This document shows positions 52,191 to 62,120 of a DNA stretch of 64,000 nt, in pieces. A program made the translations under genes and the position numbers. Every line of letters starts with the position of its first letter. Positions within the stretch are counted from its first letter, which is position 1. The notes beneath the pieces are model-generated. The model did no database searches. It was not told the DNA's origin and was given only the letters and a program-made list of their open reading frames with translations. This DNA is from Spirochaetales bacterium (GTDB lineage: Bacteria > Spirochaetota > Spirochaetia > SZUA-6 > RPPD01). The stretch is from NCBI GenBank assembly GCA_016930675.1, contig JAFGGG010000007.1, forward strand, positions 45,541 to 109,540. Reading direction: 5' to 3'.

Positions 52191-53783
52191 TTAAAAAGGA
52201 GATCCGATAATTTCCGCTTTTATTTCAGCAACCGATTTAGGCATCCACTTATTATTATATAAGGTCAAACCATACACAGTGGTTAATTTATTTTTTAATC
52301 CTTCATGCAATCTGCGCGCTATAAGCTTAAAATCCTCGGCAGGATTATCGGCAGTGGGAAAATCTTTATGATCGAGTTTTAACCCGCTTGTCATTAGGCC
52401 TTCAATCAGCATTTTAACGGCCAAAAAACGGTCAAACTTATCTACCGCAAAAATCAAAACATCCTCCAACAGACCCAATATTTCCCAGGTTATCTGTTCC
52501 GCCTGCGAATAACTACCCGCATCCTTTTCCTGATCGCTAAAACGTACAGGAAGATGATCGATAATCGAATCAAGATTTTTTACCAGGTATTCCAGATTAA
52601 AAAGACCTACCGCGCAGTTAAACAGCACCTTCCTGCCGGACCGTTCTGCTTTACGGATCTCCTGCCAGGAGATGGCCGGACCTATCTCGGCCGTATTAAA
52701 CCTGTTGTACTGATCCACAATAAGAATTCCGCCCTTCACATCCACCGGAGTTTTAAACGAAAATTCAAATGCTGCCGGTTTTTCAGAGAGTGCAAAAAGG
52801 GCCAAAGAAAGAGGATCGGGTGTGAATCCTAAGTTATCGACATTTCCCAGATAAGCATATCGTATTCCGCTGTTATAGAGATTTTCATATACATTTTTGA
52901 GAACAAAAAAATTTTGGCCGTGCCCCCCCGGCATGGGAAGAGCGTGTTGATGCTTACCGAACGCCCGCGCGAACACCTGTTTTTGATCCCCCTGTTTGGA
53001 ACTCGTATAAGCTGCAATCAGAGGCTGGACGCCTGTTTCCATATTAAAAATCCTGATGCCTGTTTCCTGTATCAAATCTTTCAAAAACGGACTGTTGCGG
53101 TACTTATTGTAAGCATGCCGTATCTGGGTGTTGTTGAGTACACTGGTCATCTGAAACACAGGCAGCAGAAGAGGACTTTTCTTATGCGCGGTAAGCTCGT
53201 ACTCCAAAGCTTTAATCAGAACAGCCCTCATTTTTAATTCCAAAAAACTTGGCCCCGGTTTACCATTAGGCTGCAGGAACGCGGGTGTAATACCTTTTGC
53301 TTTTCCCTTGCATAATTTTGCCAGTTTTTTAAACTCATTTTTATATAATTCAAACAGCTGTGTATTAAATGTTCTATTTTTTTTATTGTCGATATAACTG
53401 CTGGCCGACCCGCCGTTCAGGATACCGTACGAGGTAACCGGTAATAAGAATAATCCCAGTTCATAAAGACCGTGACGATCAAAGCTGATTTTATTACCCC
53501 GCACCTCGCCTATTGTAGACAAATCATAAGGTATATTAAGTTTTTGCACGAGATTACATGCCCGCCCGTAATCCACACTAAACCTTATATCCCTGACCAT
53601 ATTTATTATTTTTACACCGTCGACCTTAGGTATATGCTTTACTTTGATAGGCTTCTGGTTTTTATACTCACCATTGTTATATTTATCCAAGATATCCAAC
53701 GTAAGATCAATATCAATCTTTTGCGCCTTCATATTACGCAACAGCTCTTTGGAGAGATTGTACTGCTTGGTATTTACGGTCAT
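52191..53783 (-). CDS. UTP-glucose-1-phosphate uridylyltransferase (UDPGP family)
   Basis: 530 residues from ATG 53783 (AAAGGAATGG before it). It is of the eukaryote-type UDPGP fold, not GalU. Motifs: LNGGSASSYID (nucleotide loop, a variant of LNGGLGT), MPGGHGQ (like the PPGHGD loop), YLGNVDNLG (metal/uridine site) and VDVKGGILI. It makes UDP-glucose for glycan or trehalose-type pathways. The nucleotide loop has Ser-Ala-Ser rather than Leu-Gly-Thr, so substrate details may differ (UDP-N-acetylhexosamine is another option). Confidence 0.8.
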   Translation of the reverse strand: MTVNTKQYNLSKELLRNMKAQKIDIDLTLDILDKYNNGEYKNQKPIKVKHIPKVDGVKIINMVRDIRFSVDYGRACNLVQKLNIPYDLSTIGEVRGNKISFDRHGLYELGLFLLPVTSYGILNGGSASSYIDNKKNRTFNTQLFELYKNEFKKLAKLCKGKAKGITPAFLQPNGKPGPSFLELKMRAVLIKALEYELTAHKKSPLLLPVFQMTSVLNNTQIRHAYNKYRNSPFLKDLIQETGIRIFNMETGVQPLIAAYTSSKQGDQKQVFARAFGKHQHALPMPGGHGQNFFVLKNVYENLYNSGIRYAYLGNVDNLGFTPDPLSLALFALSEKPAAFEFSFKTPVDVKGGILIVDQYNRFNTAEIGPAISWQEIRKAERSGRKVLFNCAVGLFNLEYLVKNLDSIIDHLPVRFSDQEKDAGSYSQAEQITWEILGLLEDVLIFAVDKFDRFLAVKMLIEGLMTSGLKLDHKDFPTADNPAEDFKLIARRLHEGLKNKLTTVYGLTLYNNKWMPKSVAEIKAEIIGSPF

Positions 53784-53945
53784 AATCCATTCCTTTTTAC
53801 TTTTAGTATAATGGAAATACAAATTTTATCAAAGTTCCATATCCTAATATATTATTTTCGCTGCCTTGTTTTAGGCTGGAAACGGTCCGGTAGAAAATTT
53901 AAAATTGTCCAAATCGAATTGACTTTATAAACTGCAGTCAGTAAT

Positions 53946-56375
53946 ATGCAGACTATGAGTGACTATGCATTTACGCACATCGAAAAAAAATGGCAGGATT
54001 ACTGGGAAGAACACAATACATTTAAGGTAAACGAAGACAGTTCCATCCCCCCCGAAAAACGCATGTACGTACTTGATATGTTTCCTTACCCGTCTTCCGC
54101 CGGGCTGCATGTAGGTCATCCTGAAGGCTATACTGCTACCGATATATTCTGCAGGTTCATGCGCATGCAGGGATATCAAATCCTTCACCCTATGGGGTAT
54201 GACTCGTTCGGTCTGCCGGCTGAAAATTATGCCATAAAAACCGGTACTCACCCGCGAGTTTCCACGGAGAAAAGCATCTCTCGCTTTGAGGAGCAGATCA
54301 AGTCACTCGGCTTTTCCTACGACTGGGACCGGAAAGTTTCCACTCACGAGCCGTCCTACTACAAATGGACTCAGTGGATATTCTTAAAACTCTTCGAACA
54401 GGGCCTGGCCTATGAGGCCTGGGCTCCCATCAATTTCTGTCCCTCATGCAAGACGGGCCTGGCTAATGAAGAGGTCAAGAATGGACTCTGCGAGCGCTGC
54501 CACAGCAAGGTGGAACGTAAAAACCTGCGCCAGTGGTACCTGAAGATCACCGCCTACGCCGACCGGCTGCTATCCGACCTGGACAAGCTTAACTGGCCGG
54601 AGTCGATCAAGATCATGCAGCGAAACTGGATCGGCCGGAGGGAGGGCGCCAACGTAGTCTTTGATCTGGAAAAAAGCTCAGGCGCGATTGAAGTCTATAC
54701 AACCCGACCGGACACCCTGTTCGGCGCCACCTATATGGTGCTGGCACCGGAACATCCTCTGGTGGAAAAAATCACCGCTCCTGAGCAGAAAAAAGCAGTT
54801 GAAGATTATATCCGGAAAGCGAACAGCAAATCCGACCTTGAACGGACCGAACTGGCCAAGGATAAAACCGGCGTGTTTACCGGCGCTTACGCGATCAATC
54901 CGGTTAACAACAAAAAGATACCCGTTTGGATCTCGGATTACATCCTGATGTCCTACGGTACGGGCGCCATCATGGCCGTTCCGGCCCACGATGAACGGGA
55001 CTTTGAGTTTGCCCAGAAGTTTAAGCTGCCCATTATTCAGGTGGTTTCCCGGGACGGCGAGACGGAAGAGCTCACTGAGGCGTTCGCGGGAGACGGTGCA
55101 GCCGTCAACTCAGGGGAATTCAACGGCCTTTCCACAGCCGAGTTTAAACAGGCGATCACCACCTGGCTTGAAAAAAAAGGAAAAGGCCGCGCCGCTGTCA
55201 ATTACAGGCTGCGCGACTGGCTTTTCTCCCGGCAGCGTTACTGGGGGGAACCCATTCCATTGGTTCACTGTGAAAAGTGCGGAATCGTACCCATACCCTA
55301 TGATCAGCTTCCGCTCACTCTTCCGGAGGTAACAAGTTACACCCCAACGGGAACCGGTGAATCGCCCCTGGCTGTAATCGACAACTGGGTGAACACCGAC
55401 TGTCCGCGCTGCGGAGGTAAAGGCAAACGTGAAACCGACACCATGCCCAATTGGGCCGGTTCGTGCTGGTATTACCTGCGCTATCTGGATCCTCATAACG
55501 ATAATGAATTTGCAGGCAAAGACAAGATTGACTACTGGATGCCTGTGGGTCTATATGTGGGCGGGGCCGAGCATGCCGTACTACACCTGCTTTATGCCCG
55601 TTTTTGGTACAAGGTGCTGCACGATTTGGGTTATGTGAATACGGACGAACCCTTCATGCGTCTGGTAAACCAGGGCATGATTCTGGGAGAAGGCGGCGTT
55701 AAAATGTCCAAATCACTGGGCAATGTCATCAATCCCGACGAAATTATAGCGGAATACGGCGCGGATTCCATGCGGCTGTATGAGATGTTCATGGGACCGC
55801 TCGAAGTCTCCAAACCCTGGTCAACAAAAGGTATTGTGGGCATCAAGCGTTTTCTGGAACGAGTCTGGCGCGCTTCAGACATGAAAGCGAGCAAAGAAGA
55901 TCCTCCGCAGGAGCTTGAACAACTGCTGCACAAAACAATAAAAAAAGTGACACTGGATACTAAAAACTTGGCGTTTAATACCGCTATTTCACAGATGATG
56001 ATTTTCATAAGTGAATGTTTAAAACAGGACGAACTCTTTCTCACATTATGGAAACCTTTTGTGCTCATTCTTTCACCCTACGCTCCTCATGTGGCGGAAG
56101 AGCTGTGGGAAAAATGCGGCGAAAAGCCTTCCGTGTCAAAACAAGCATGGCCTGAATGGCAGGATGATCTTACACTTGACGAAATAGTGGAAGTAGTCTG
56201 TCAAATCAACGGAAAGGTGAGAGCGCGTCTGCAAGTCGAACGGGGCTTGAGCAAACAGGATCTGCAGGAAATGGCCTTAAAAGAACAGCGGATTCAGGAA
56301 CTCACCCGGTCCAAACAGATTGTTAAAGTTGTTGTAATCCCTGATAAACTGGTGAACATCGTGGTTAAGGACTGA
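53946..56375 (+). CDS. leuS: Leucyl-tRNA synthetase
   Basis: 809 residues. Class I signature [12 protein letters not shown] (HIGH-like) near residue 57, a zinc-type knuckle ([13 protein letters not shown]...CERCHSKV), the CP1 editing domain ([35 protein letters not shown] with the editing Asp), and KMSKSLGN near residue 580. The anticodon-binding and C-terminal domains are complete. A start at 53955 (MSDYAF) is also possible, since no ribosome site distinguishes them. Housekeeping gene. Confidence 0.97.
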   Translation: MQTMSDYAFTHIEKKWQDYWEEHNTFKVNEDSSIPPEKRMYVLDMFPYPSSAGLHVGHPEGYTATDIFCRFMRMQGYQILHPMGYDSFGLPAENYAIKTGTHPRVSTEKSISRFEEQIKSLGFSYDWDRKVSTHEPSYYKWTQWIFLKLFEQGLAYEAWAPINFCPSCKTGLANEEVKNGLCERCHSKVERKNLRQWYLKITAYADRLLSDLDKLNWPESIKIMQRNWIGRREGANVVFDLEKSSGAIEVYTTRPDTLFGATYMVLAPEHPLVEKITAPEQKKAVEDYIRKANSKSDLERTELAKDKTGVFTGAYAINPVNNKKIPVWISDYILMSYGTGAIMAVPAHDERDFEFAQKFKLPIIQVVSRDGETEELTEAFAGDGAAVNSGEFNGLSTAEFKQAITTWLEKKGKGRAAVNYRLRDWLFSRQRYWGEPIPLVHCEKCGIVPIPYDQLPLTLPEVTSYTPTGTGESPLAVIDNWVNTDCPRCGGKGKRETDTMPNWAGSCWYYLRYLDPHNDNEFAGKDKIDYWMPVGLYVGGAEHAVLHLLYARFWYKVLHDLGYVNTDEPFMRLVNQGMILGEGGVKMSKSLGNVINPDEIIAEYGADSMRLYEMFMGPLEVSKPWSTKGIVGIKRFLERVWRASDMKASKEDPPQELEQLLHKTIKKVTLDTKNLAFNTAISQMMIFISECLKQDELFLTLWKPFVLILSPYAPHVAEELWEKCGEKPSVSKQAWPEWQDDLTLDEIVEVVCQINGKVRARLQVERGLSKQDLQEMALKEQRIQELTRSKQIVKVVVIPDKLVNIVVKD

Positions 56376-56382
56376 TTATTAC

Positions 56383-56521
56383 CAGCGATTCAAAATTTGA
56401 ACCATATTTCAAAAAACTAATTAACATATTCGAATAAAAGTGCCTGATAATCGGTCAAATTTAGAATCGCCAGCGCAAATTACCAAAATAAAACAATTCT
56501 CATTTGTCAAAATGAGAATTG
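56383..56521. repeat. Nested-palindrome element, copy A
   Basis: Outer arms GCGATTCAAAATTTGA (56385-56400) and TCAAATTTAGAATCGC (56455-56470) pair with one mismatch. Then CAATTCTCATTT (from 56494) pairs with AAATGAGAATTG (to 56521), a perfect 12-bp stem. The element overlaps the last codons (QFSF) and stop of the downstream lipoprotein gene. CTGA occurs before and after at exactly 150 bases offset, a possible decayed target repeat. Confidence 0.85.
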
Positions 56522-57271
56522 CTGAACTACTACACAGTCATTTTCAGTTACATACATATCAAAACGCAGTCCGAAACCATACTGAAACAAACTGTGAAAA
56601 CCCAGACTGATCCCTTCCAGAAAAAGCTGCTCTTCATTTTCATTCGTATGTACCGCTGAAAACGGACTTTCCAAAAACCAGCTTCCCGCAGGAATTTCAG
56701 CGAACACGTCCCTGGAGGGCAAGGGTTTAACATCATACGCACTGAAATCATACGCGGCCAGGCACTCAACAATCAAATCCGCGTCTATATCCCATGGATC
56801 GATCGGAGCTTCTTCCTCTATTTTAGCCAGCAGGCGGGGCGTATTGAAGGCGGACAGATCCACACCCTTTTTCCAAAGGCGCTCAAATATACGGGCCGTA
56901 AAACCGGCTTCCCACGTAAGCACAAGGGTATGCCCGCTTTCCGTTTTAAGATGGATGGGGAATATGGCGGCCGCAGGCGGCAGACAGGTGTTTTGATCGT
57001 CAATAACGGGATAAACGATTACAAATGAGTTATAGCTTTTATATAATTGTATCTGCATGGTTTTGGCTGAGGAGTCCGTGTACTCCTCAGCCAACCTTCC
57101 GCTTTCGTCCGGGTAAACCAGCTTATATTTTTGGATTTCAAATGTGGCATCCCAGTGGCCGGGTACCGGCGGAAGTTCCAGCGTAATGGCGAGATAAGAC
57201 TGCAGCAGGGCGCAGCTTTGAAAAAAAATCAAAATATACAGCACAGTTATTTTTAATAGACATCTCATCAC
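56507..57271 (-). CDS. Lipoprotein of unknown function
   Basis: 254 residues. Lipobox FFQSC near residue 20. Treponeme-like in style: LTWEAGFTARIFERLWKKG, PAGSWFLESPFSAVH. No motif recognised. Its last four codons and stop lie inside copy A of the nested-palindrome element, so the natural C-terminus may have been altered by insertion. Confidence 0.65.
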   Translation of the reverse strand: MMRCLLKITVLYILIFFQSCALLQSYLAITLELPPVPGHWDATFEIQKYKLVYPDESGRLAEEYTDSSAKTMQIQLYKSYNSFVIVYPVIDDQNTCLPPAAAIFPIHLKTESGHTLVLTWEAGFTARIFERLWKKGVDLSAFNTPRLLAKIEEEAPIDPWDIDADLIVECLAAYDFSAYDVKPLPSRDVFAEIPAGSWFLESPFSAVHTNENEEQLFLEGISLGFHSLFQYGFGLRFDMYVTENDCVVVQQFSF

Positions 57272-57337
57272 ATCTTTTAGTACTTCGGAAAGGTAATTGC
57301 TGCTTTTAGATTCGATAATTATTGGTTGAAATAATAA

Positions 57338-57862
57338 TCAAGCTTTAAGCTGCGCAGCATAGAGAGCGCGGATCTCATTCAATATTTTTATATACCCGGC
57401 GCTTCTATAATCAGGATAGGTCCACTCCACGGGCCGGAACGTGCCGTGTTCAAACATCAGTGTAATCTCCGCGTAAATGCCCAAGCCGAGAGGAATGCGG
57501 TGCGAGCTGTCTTTGGTGCTCGCGAGGATAAAGCGGCTTTGGCACAGTAAACCCGGATCGATATTTATTTTTCGCGATCCCTGTACGCAAAACCGCTGTT
57601 CAAAACAGTTTGTGGCTGCCTTAACCTCGGCTAATACATCCGGTTCAATCAATCGCTTAAAAGAAACAAAGAATTTTTTAATGGGGGTTCCCATTTCTTT
57701 ATTATAATAGTTGGAGAAGGTGAACTCCAAAAGATCACTCTCAAAATCCACAGGTCCGAATTTATTTTTAAGCAGCATCATGCATTCGTCTTTTAATGAA
57801 AGATCGCTGATGAGAATACTGAAAACCAATTTTTCCTTAAGATATTTATCTATATTCCCCAT
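57338..57862 (-). CDS. DUF4416-family protein
   Basis: 174 residues from the ATG at 57862. A longer frame to 58000 runs through the nested-palindrome element and is not accepted. Signals of the family: KLVFSILISDLSLKDECMMLLKNKFGPVDFES, FTFSNYYNKEMGTPIKKFFVSF and KINIDPGLLCQSRFILASTKD, GLGIYAEITLMFEHGTFRPVEWTYPDYRS. DUF4416 is a single-domain family of deep-branching bacteria without a known function. Confidence 0.85.
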   Translation of the reverse strand: MGNIDKYLKEKLVFSILISDLSLKDECMMLLKNKFGPVDFESDLLEFTFSNYYNKEMGTPIKKFFVSFKRLIEPDVLAEVKAATNCFEQRFCVQGSRKINIDPGLLCQSRFILASTKDSSHRIPLGLGIYAEITLMFEHGTFRPVEWTYPDYRSAGYIKILNEIRALYAAQLKA

Positions 57863-57865
57863 AAC

Positions 57866-58029
57866 TAAAAAAACATAACAGCGAGTCGAAATTTGCACCA
57901 TTTTATTATATTTAATGAACAAATACATATAAAATTTGCCTAATAATCGGGCAAATTTCGACTCGCAAGCGCAAATTTTAAAAAAAAGTTTAATTTTCAT
58001 TTGTTACAATGAGAATTAAAAAAACATAA
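57866..58029. mobile_element. Nested-palindrome element, copy B, with 13-bp flanking direct repeat
   Basis: The element is 57879-58016. TAAAAAAACATAA occurs directly before (57866-57878) and after (58017-58029). Outer arms GCGAGTCGAAATTTGC (57881-57896) and GCAAATTTCGACTCGC (57951-57966) pair perfectly over 16 bp. Both arms differ from copies A and C in the same columns, so the pairing is kept by compensatory changes. A second hairpin ends the element (TAATTTTCATT/AATGAGAATTA). Likely non-autonomous mobile element. Confidence 0.8.
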
Positions 58030-58067
58030 GTTGTAACAATAAATAATTTATTTTATAATATATTATT

Positions 58068-59486
58068 ATGGAGAACGTGTTAATATATATAGATAAAGTT
58101 GAAGAGTTAATTGTCAAGAAAAGAGAGCACCTTGAACAAAAGGGCTTAAAACAGCTGCGAGACGGCTTTCAGGCTTACCAAACCTTATTTGAAAATATCT
58201 ACAACATCCTCTTGCGTAAAGGAATTATTCAGGAAGATCCTTATAAATATGATGAAAAAATATCCGAAGTCAACCCTCCTTCTGATGAAGCGTTTTTAGA
58301 TACCGATAAACAAAACAAAATGAGTCAGCGGCTCTCCTTTTATCACTCCCAAATCGAATTTTTAAACAACTACTACCAGTTCAGCCTCGATTTTTTAACC
58401 CTGGGCAGACTAAAACGGATTGTTAAGTTATTAAAATACATTAACTGGTCCAGAGTATCCATCACATCTCCCAGTCCAACGACAAAGGTGCTGGCGGAAT
58501 ATTTCGCAAAAATCAGACAGGGATCCGACAGCCTTTCGGCCGGTATCATCGGCGACGCGCTTACCCAAATCGAAAAAGTATTGGGAGTTATCTTTAAAAG
58601 CCTAAATGAAGTAATTTCTTTCGAAAAGGAAGCCTACAAGATCGAGGTGCGAAAGAATGTATTTACCAGGATGCAGATTAATGCTCCGGTTAAGGAAGAA
58701 GGCCTAGAACAGATTATGCAGCAGGTAAAGAAGTTTTTTGCCAAATACATGCCGCAGCAGGCATTCTTTGCCGAGTTGATAAAAGAAATCATATTTGAAG
58801 ATTACACCCCGCAGGGCATGGAGCTGCGCAATAAAACACTGGAAGCGTTAACAATTCTCGAAGAGAAAAAACAAAAACAGGTCGGCAGAAGTTATAAAGA
58901 TATTCTTATTCAAGCGATTAAGTTTTTAGGCAGCTGTGGATTACAATTAGAAGACGCCTTAAATAAAATAAATGAAGGTCAGCAGCTCCTGGAAAACCGA
59001 AAAAGAAGTCTTGGCGAAAGAATAAAACGCTGGCTGATGAAACTTATCAATAGGGGCGTGGAAGCCAAATTGTATGAAATCGAATACTTTGATGTTGTAA
59101 CTTCAACCATTAAAATAGAAAAGGTTTCATACAACGAATTCATTGAAGAAACCCAGAAACTCGCGCAAATATGTTCTCATATCATAAACAGAAGCAGCAA
59201 TTTGTTCAGACGTCTGGAAGTCTCGCCCGATGATAAGGTTTTTGAATTCCTGAATAAAAACCTGGCCAAACTTCAGATCGCGCACAGACGGCTGAACGGT
59301 CTTATCTCCTTTTTTAAGGCGGAAATCCCCAGAGAAGACCGGATCAAACTGAAAGGCATCAAACTGGAGCTCAATTCAATTAAAAACAGTATCGTGAAGT
59401 CAAATCAAAAGAAACACGAATATGTGGCTTTTAAAGAAGAAGAAGAACAGATGAAAAAACTCGGGATTAAAAAAGAAAATAACTAA
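58068..59486 (+). CDS. Large helical cytoplasmic protein of unknown function
   Basis: 472 residues, no signal peptide or span. Almost all helical and charged with coiled-coil stretches (residues 1-40, 260-330, 400-472). Features: FLTLGRLKRIVKLLKYINWSRV, FFKAEIPREDRIKLKGIKLELNSIKNSI. I believe it resembles conserved spirochaete hypotheticals, but cannot name a family. Its stop is 4 bases from the convergent DAHP synthase gene. It starts 39 bases after copy B of the element. Confidence 0.7.
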   Translation: MENVLIYIDKVEELIVKKREHLEQKGLKQLRDGFQAYQTLFENIYNILLRKGIIQEDPYKYDEKISEVNPPSDEAFLDTDKQNKMSQRLSFYHSQIEFLNNYYQFSLDFLTLGRLKRIVKLLKYINWSRVSITSPSPTTKVLAEYFAKIRQGSDSLSAGIIGDALTQIEKVLGVIFKSLNEVISFEKEAYKIEVRKNVFTRMQINAPVKEEGLEQIMQQVKKFFAKYMPQQAFFAELIKEIIFEDYTPQGMELRNKTLEALTILEEKKQKQVGRSYKDILIQAIKFLGSCGLQLEDALNKINEGQQLLENRKRSLGERIKRWLMKLINRGVEAKLYEIEYFDVVTSTIKIEKVSYNEFIEETQKLAQICSHIINRSSNLFRRLEVSPDDKVFEFLNKNLAKLQIAHRRLNGLISFFKAEIPREDRIKLKGIKLELNSIKNSIVKSNQKKHEYVAFKEEEEQMKKLGIKKENN

Positions 59487-61378
59487 ATACGATACATACC
59501 CAACAGCCTTAGATTTTCAGTATATGCTTTAAGCTCGTCCAACACATTTTTGAACAGAGTAATTTCCAAAGGGATTTCAACATCGATATAAAACATATAC
59601 TCCCAAGGCTTCCCGGGAATGGGACGGGATTCGAGTTTCTTCATATTGAGTTTTTTATTGGCAAGCACTTTAAGTGCCTGAAACAAAGCCCCCGGTTCAT
59701 CCATTGTTGAAAAAACCAATGATGCCTTCGTGGGGTTTTCAATCCGTGCGTTTTCTTCACGAGTGATAATTACAAAGCGGGTATAATTCTGCGGATTTGT
59801 CTCAATTCCTTCCTTCAAAACTTTTAGTTTATTGAATTTCGCGGCTTCGATGCTGGCGATAGCGGCGCTGTCGGTTTTACCCATTTCCGCAATATGCGCG
59901 ACCGAACCGGCAGTATCATAAAATGAGATCTTTTCCCATGTAGGATGTTCTTCCAAAAAGTGGCTGCATTGAGCCAATCCTTGCGGATGAGAATACACCC
60001 GCTTAATCGAATCCAATGTGGCTTCAGGCAGGCCTATAAGATTATGCACTATTCTGATTTTTTTCTCACCCACAATTTGGATATCGGGAAACTGTAAAAG
60101 GAGGTCATAGTTTTCATGAATAGAGCCGGAAAGTGAATTTTCAAGGGGAATCATACCGTAATGAGCGTCGCCCGCCAGAACCGCATTAAACACCTCCCGA
60201 AATTCCTGGCAGGCCAGAGTATCCACATCTTCTTCAAAATAAAGGATTATGGCCTTTTCACTAAATGAACCCCGCTCTCCCTGAAAGGCGACTCGTTTTT
60301 TGCCTTTAAGTTTTGGAGCACGAGTCTGTTTACCTGAAATCGTGACACTGTCCGATTTGGGAAGACGGGCTATCTCCTTTTCCAACACCGGAGCCAGTGC
60401 TTCGACATCCCGCATTAATTTTTCAAACTGTTCCGGGTAAAGCGACTGAGGGCCGTCCGAAAGCGCTTTTTCAGGTGTGGGATGAACTTCTACGGAAATC
60501 CCATGCGCGCCCGCGGCAATTGCTGCCAGGGCCATGGGCAGCACCTTGTTTCTGATACCCGTGGCGTGGCTGGGATCAACAAAAATCGGCAGATGACTCA
60601 ATTTCTTAACTATGGGAATAGCTGAAATATCAAGTGTGTTCCTGGTATAGGTCTCAAAGGTGCGGATTCCCCGCTCGCAAAGAATAATATTATGTGCACC
60701 GTGCGCCAGCAGATATTCGGCAGACATTAAAAATTCCTGAATGGTGGCGGATAATCCCCGCTTAAGCATTACCGTTTTTCCGGCGGCTCCCACCCGCTTT
60801 AAAAGATCAAAATTATACATATTTCTGGTGCCTATCTGCAGAATATCAACATACTCTTTCACCAGGTCAATTGTTTCCGCGGACATTACTTCGGATATAG
60901 TCGGCATACCTGTTTTTATGGATGCTTCTTTTAAATACTTAAGTCCCTTTTCTCCTAATCCTTGGAAGGCATAGGGTGAACTGCGGGGCTTGTAAGCGCC
61001 CCCGCGCAGGATCACCGCTCCTGATTCTTTTACTATGTGAGCCGTTTCAAGTATTTGTTCCCGCGATTCAACCGCGCAAGGACCGGCAATTACCACAATT
61101 CTGGACCCGCCGATTTTAACCGGACCCACGGTAATAAGAGTATCCTCTTTTTTAAACTCACGTGAAGCCAGCTTATACGGTGAAGAGATGGGAATAACAC
61201 GGTTCACACCGGGAAGTATCTCTACCTCGCGGGAATCCAGAGCCACGTTTCCCACGACTCCGAAAATGGTTTCCTCTTCGCCGACTATCTCCTGCACTTT
61301 AAGTCCGTGCTTTTCGATAAACTGACGCACGTATTGCTTATCTTTATTCTTAATGTTATGTTCTAAGACGACGACCAT
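59483..61378 (-). CDS. DAHP synthase-prephenate dehydratase-ACT fusion
   Basis: 631 residues. Residues 1-80 form a ferredoxin-like N-terminal domain, residues ~85-335 the AroF/AroG class-Ibeta DAHP synthase barrel (VVIAGPCAVESREQI, GGAYKPRSSPYAFQGLG, DPSHATGIR, GISVEVHPTPE). Residues ~365-545 are prephenate dehydratase (RVAFQGERGSFSEKAI, IPLENSLSGSI, THRVHN-type NYTRFVIIT), then an ACT domain (~555-630, SLVFSTMDEPGALFQALKVLA). The first step of the shikimate pathway and the last of phenylalanine synthesis are joined. No chorismate mutase domain is included. Phe feedback through the ACT domain is plausible. Confidence 0.93.
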   Translation of the reverse strand: MVVVLEHNIKNKDKQYVRQFIEKHGLKVQEIVGEEETIFGVVGNVALDSREVEILPGVNRVIPISSPYKLASREFKKEDTLITVGPVKIGGSRIVVIAGPCAVESREQILETAHIVKESGAVILRGGAYKPRSSPYAFQGLGEKGLKYLKEASIKTGMPTISEVMSAETIDLVKEYVDILQIGTRNMYNFDLLKRVGAAGKTVMLKRGLSATIQEFLMSAEYLLAHGAHNIILCERGIRTFETYTRNTLDISAIPIVKKLSHLPIFVDPSHATGIRNKVLPMALAAIAAGAHGISVEVHPTPEKALSDGPQSLYPEQFEKLMRDVEALAPVLEKEIARLPKSDSVTISGKQTRAPKLKGKKRVAFQGERGSFSEKAIILYFEEDVDTLACQEFREVFNAVLAGDAHYGMIPLENSLSGSIHENYDLLLQFPDIQIVGEKKIRIVHNLIGLPEATLDSIKRVYSHPQGLAQCSHFLEEHPTWEKISFYDTAGSVAHIAEMGKTDSAAIASIEAAKFNKLKVLKEGIETNPQNYTRFVIITREENARIENPTKASLVFSTMDEPGALFQALKVLANKKLNMKKLESRPIPGKPWEYMFYIDVEIPLEITLFKNVLDELKAYTENLRLLGMYRI

Positions 61379-61408
61379 GAATCCTAGCGTATTTTAACTG
61401 AAGGATTA

Positions 61409-61576
61409 TGTCAAGAGAAAGGCAAATCTCATTTCAGCAAATGAGATTTGATTTTTTAAATTAGTGGCGATTGCGATTCTAAATCTGCCCGATTATGGAG
61501 CAGATTCGTAAGTATTTGTTAATTAAATATTATATAAATGGTGCAAATTTAGAATCGCTGTCAAGAGAAAGGCAAA
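61409..61576. mobile_element. Nested-palindrome element, copy C, with 18-bp flanking direct repeat
   Basis: Lies in the opposite orientation to copies A and B. TGTCAAGAGAAAGGCAAA is at 61409-61426 and again at 61559-61576, with the element between. Outer arms GCGATTCTAAATCTGC (61473-61488) and GCAAATTTAGAATCGC (61543-61558) pair with one mismatch. The second hairpin CAAATCTCATTT-cagc-AAATGAGATTTG (61423-61450) is a perfect 12-bp stem whose arms differ from A in matched fashion. Confidence 0.85.
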
Positions 61577-61579
61577 ATT

Positions 61580-62116
61580 ATGATAACCGATTTACAACAA
61601 GCGCTGAAAAGATGCTCTAAACCCGAAAGAGTCTGCATGGCCGTATGCTACGACGAAAAACAGAGACGTTCCAACATCATTACTTTAGGCTGGAAAATGT
61701 GGACCAGTTTAAAACCGCGTATGCTTGCCTTTAGTATTGTGCCCACACGGCATTCGCACAATCTGCTTATTAAAGAAAAGCAGTGTGTAATCGCCTGGCC
61801 CGGCCCGGATATGGTAAAAGGCGTGATGCTTTGCGGAACCGCTTCCGGAAGAAGTGTAGACAAATTTAAAGAAACCGGCTGGACCCCCCTCCCGGCTCAG
61901 CATGTAAAAGCCCCATTAATCGAAGAGTGCGTTGTCAACCTTGAATGCGAAATAACCGACACCCTTACTACCGGCGATCATACTCTGTTTGTCGCCGCTG
62001 TACTTGAAGGCCATGTGGCGTCCGATAACCGTAAAATTCTTTTTACCATTAAAGATGAGCTTCATTTTATGCATGTGGGTTCTGATAAGGGATATAAATT
62101 CGGAGCTTTCAGCTAG
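61580..62116 (+). CDS. Flavin reductase-like FMN-binding protein
   Basis: 178 residues. Flavin-binding split-barrel hallmarks are seen: SNIITLGWKMWTSLKPRMLAFSIVPTRHSHNLL, GTASGRSVDKFKETGWTPLPAQ and LECEITDTLTTGDHTLFVAAVLEGHV. These proteins bind FMN and reduce flavins or act in flavin-linked steps. It begins four bases after the 18-bp direct repeat that follows copy C. The gene is convergent with the UVR-motif gene (4-base gap). Confidence 0.85.
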   Translation: MITDLQQALKRCSKPERVCMAVCYDEKQRRSNIITLGWKMWTSLKPRMLAFSIVPTRHSHNLLIKEKQCVIAWPGPDMVKGVMLCGTASGRSVDKFKETGWTPLPAQHVKAPLIEECVVNLECEITDTLTTGDHTLFVAAVLEGHVASDNRKILFTIKDELHFMHVGSDKGYKFGAFS

Positions 62117-62120
62117 CAGG

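Noticed and set aside
57863..58000. N-terminal extension of the DUF4416 gene
   Set aside because: It translates through the nested-palindrome element B and its arms; the family begins at MGNIDKY.
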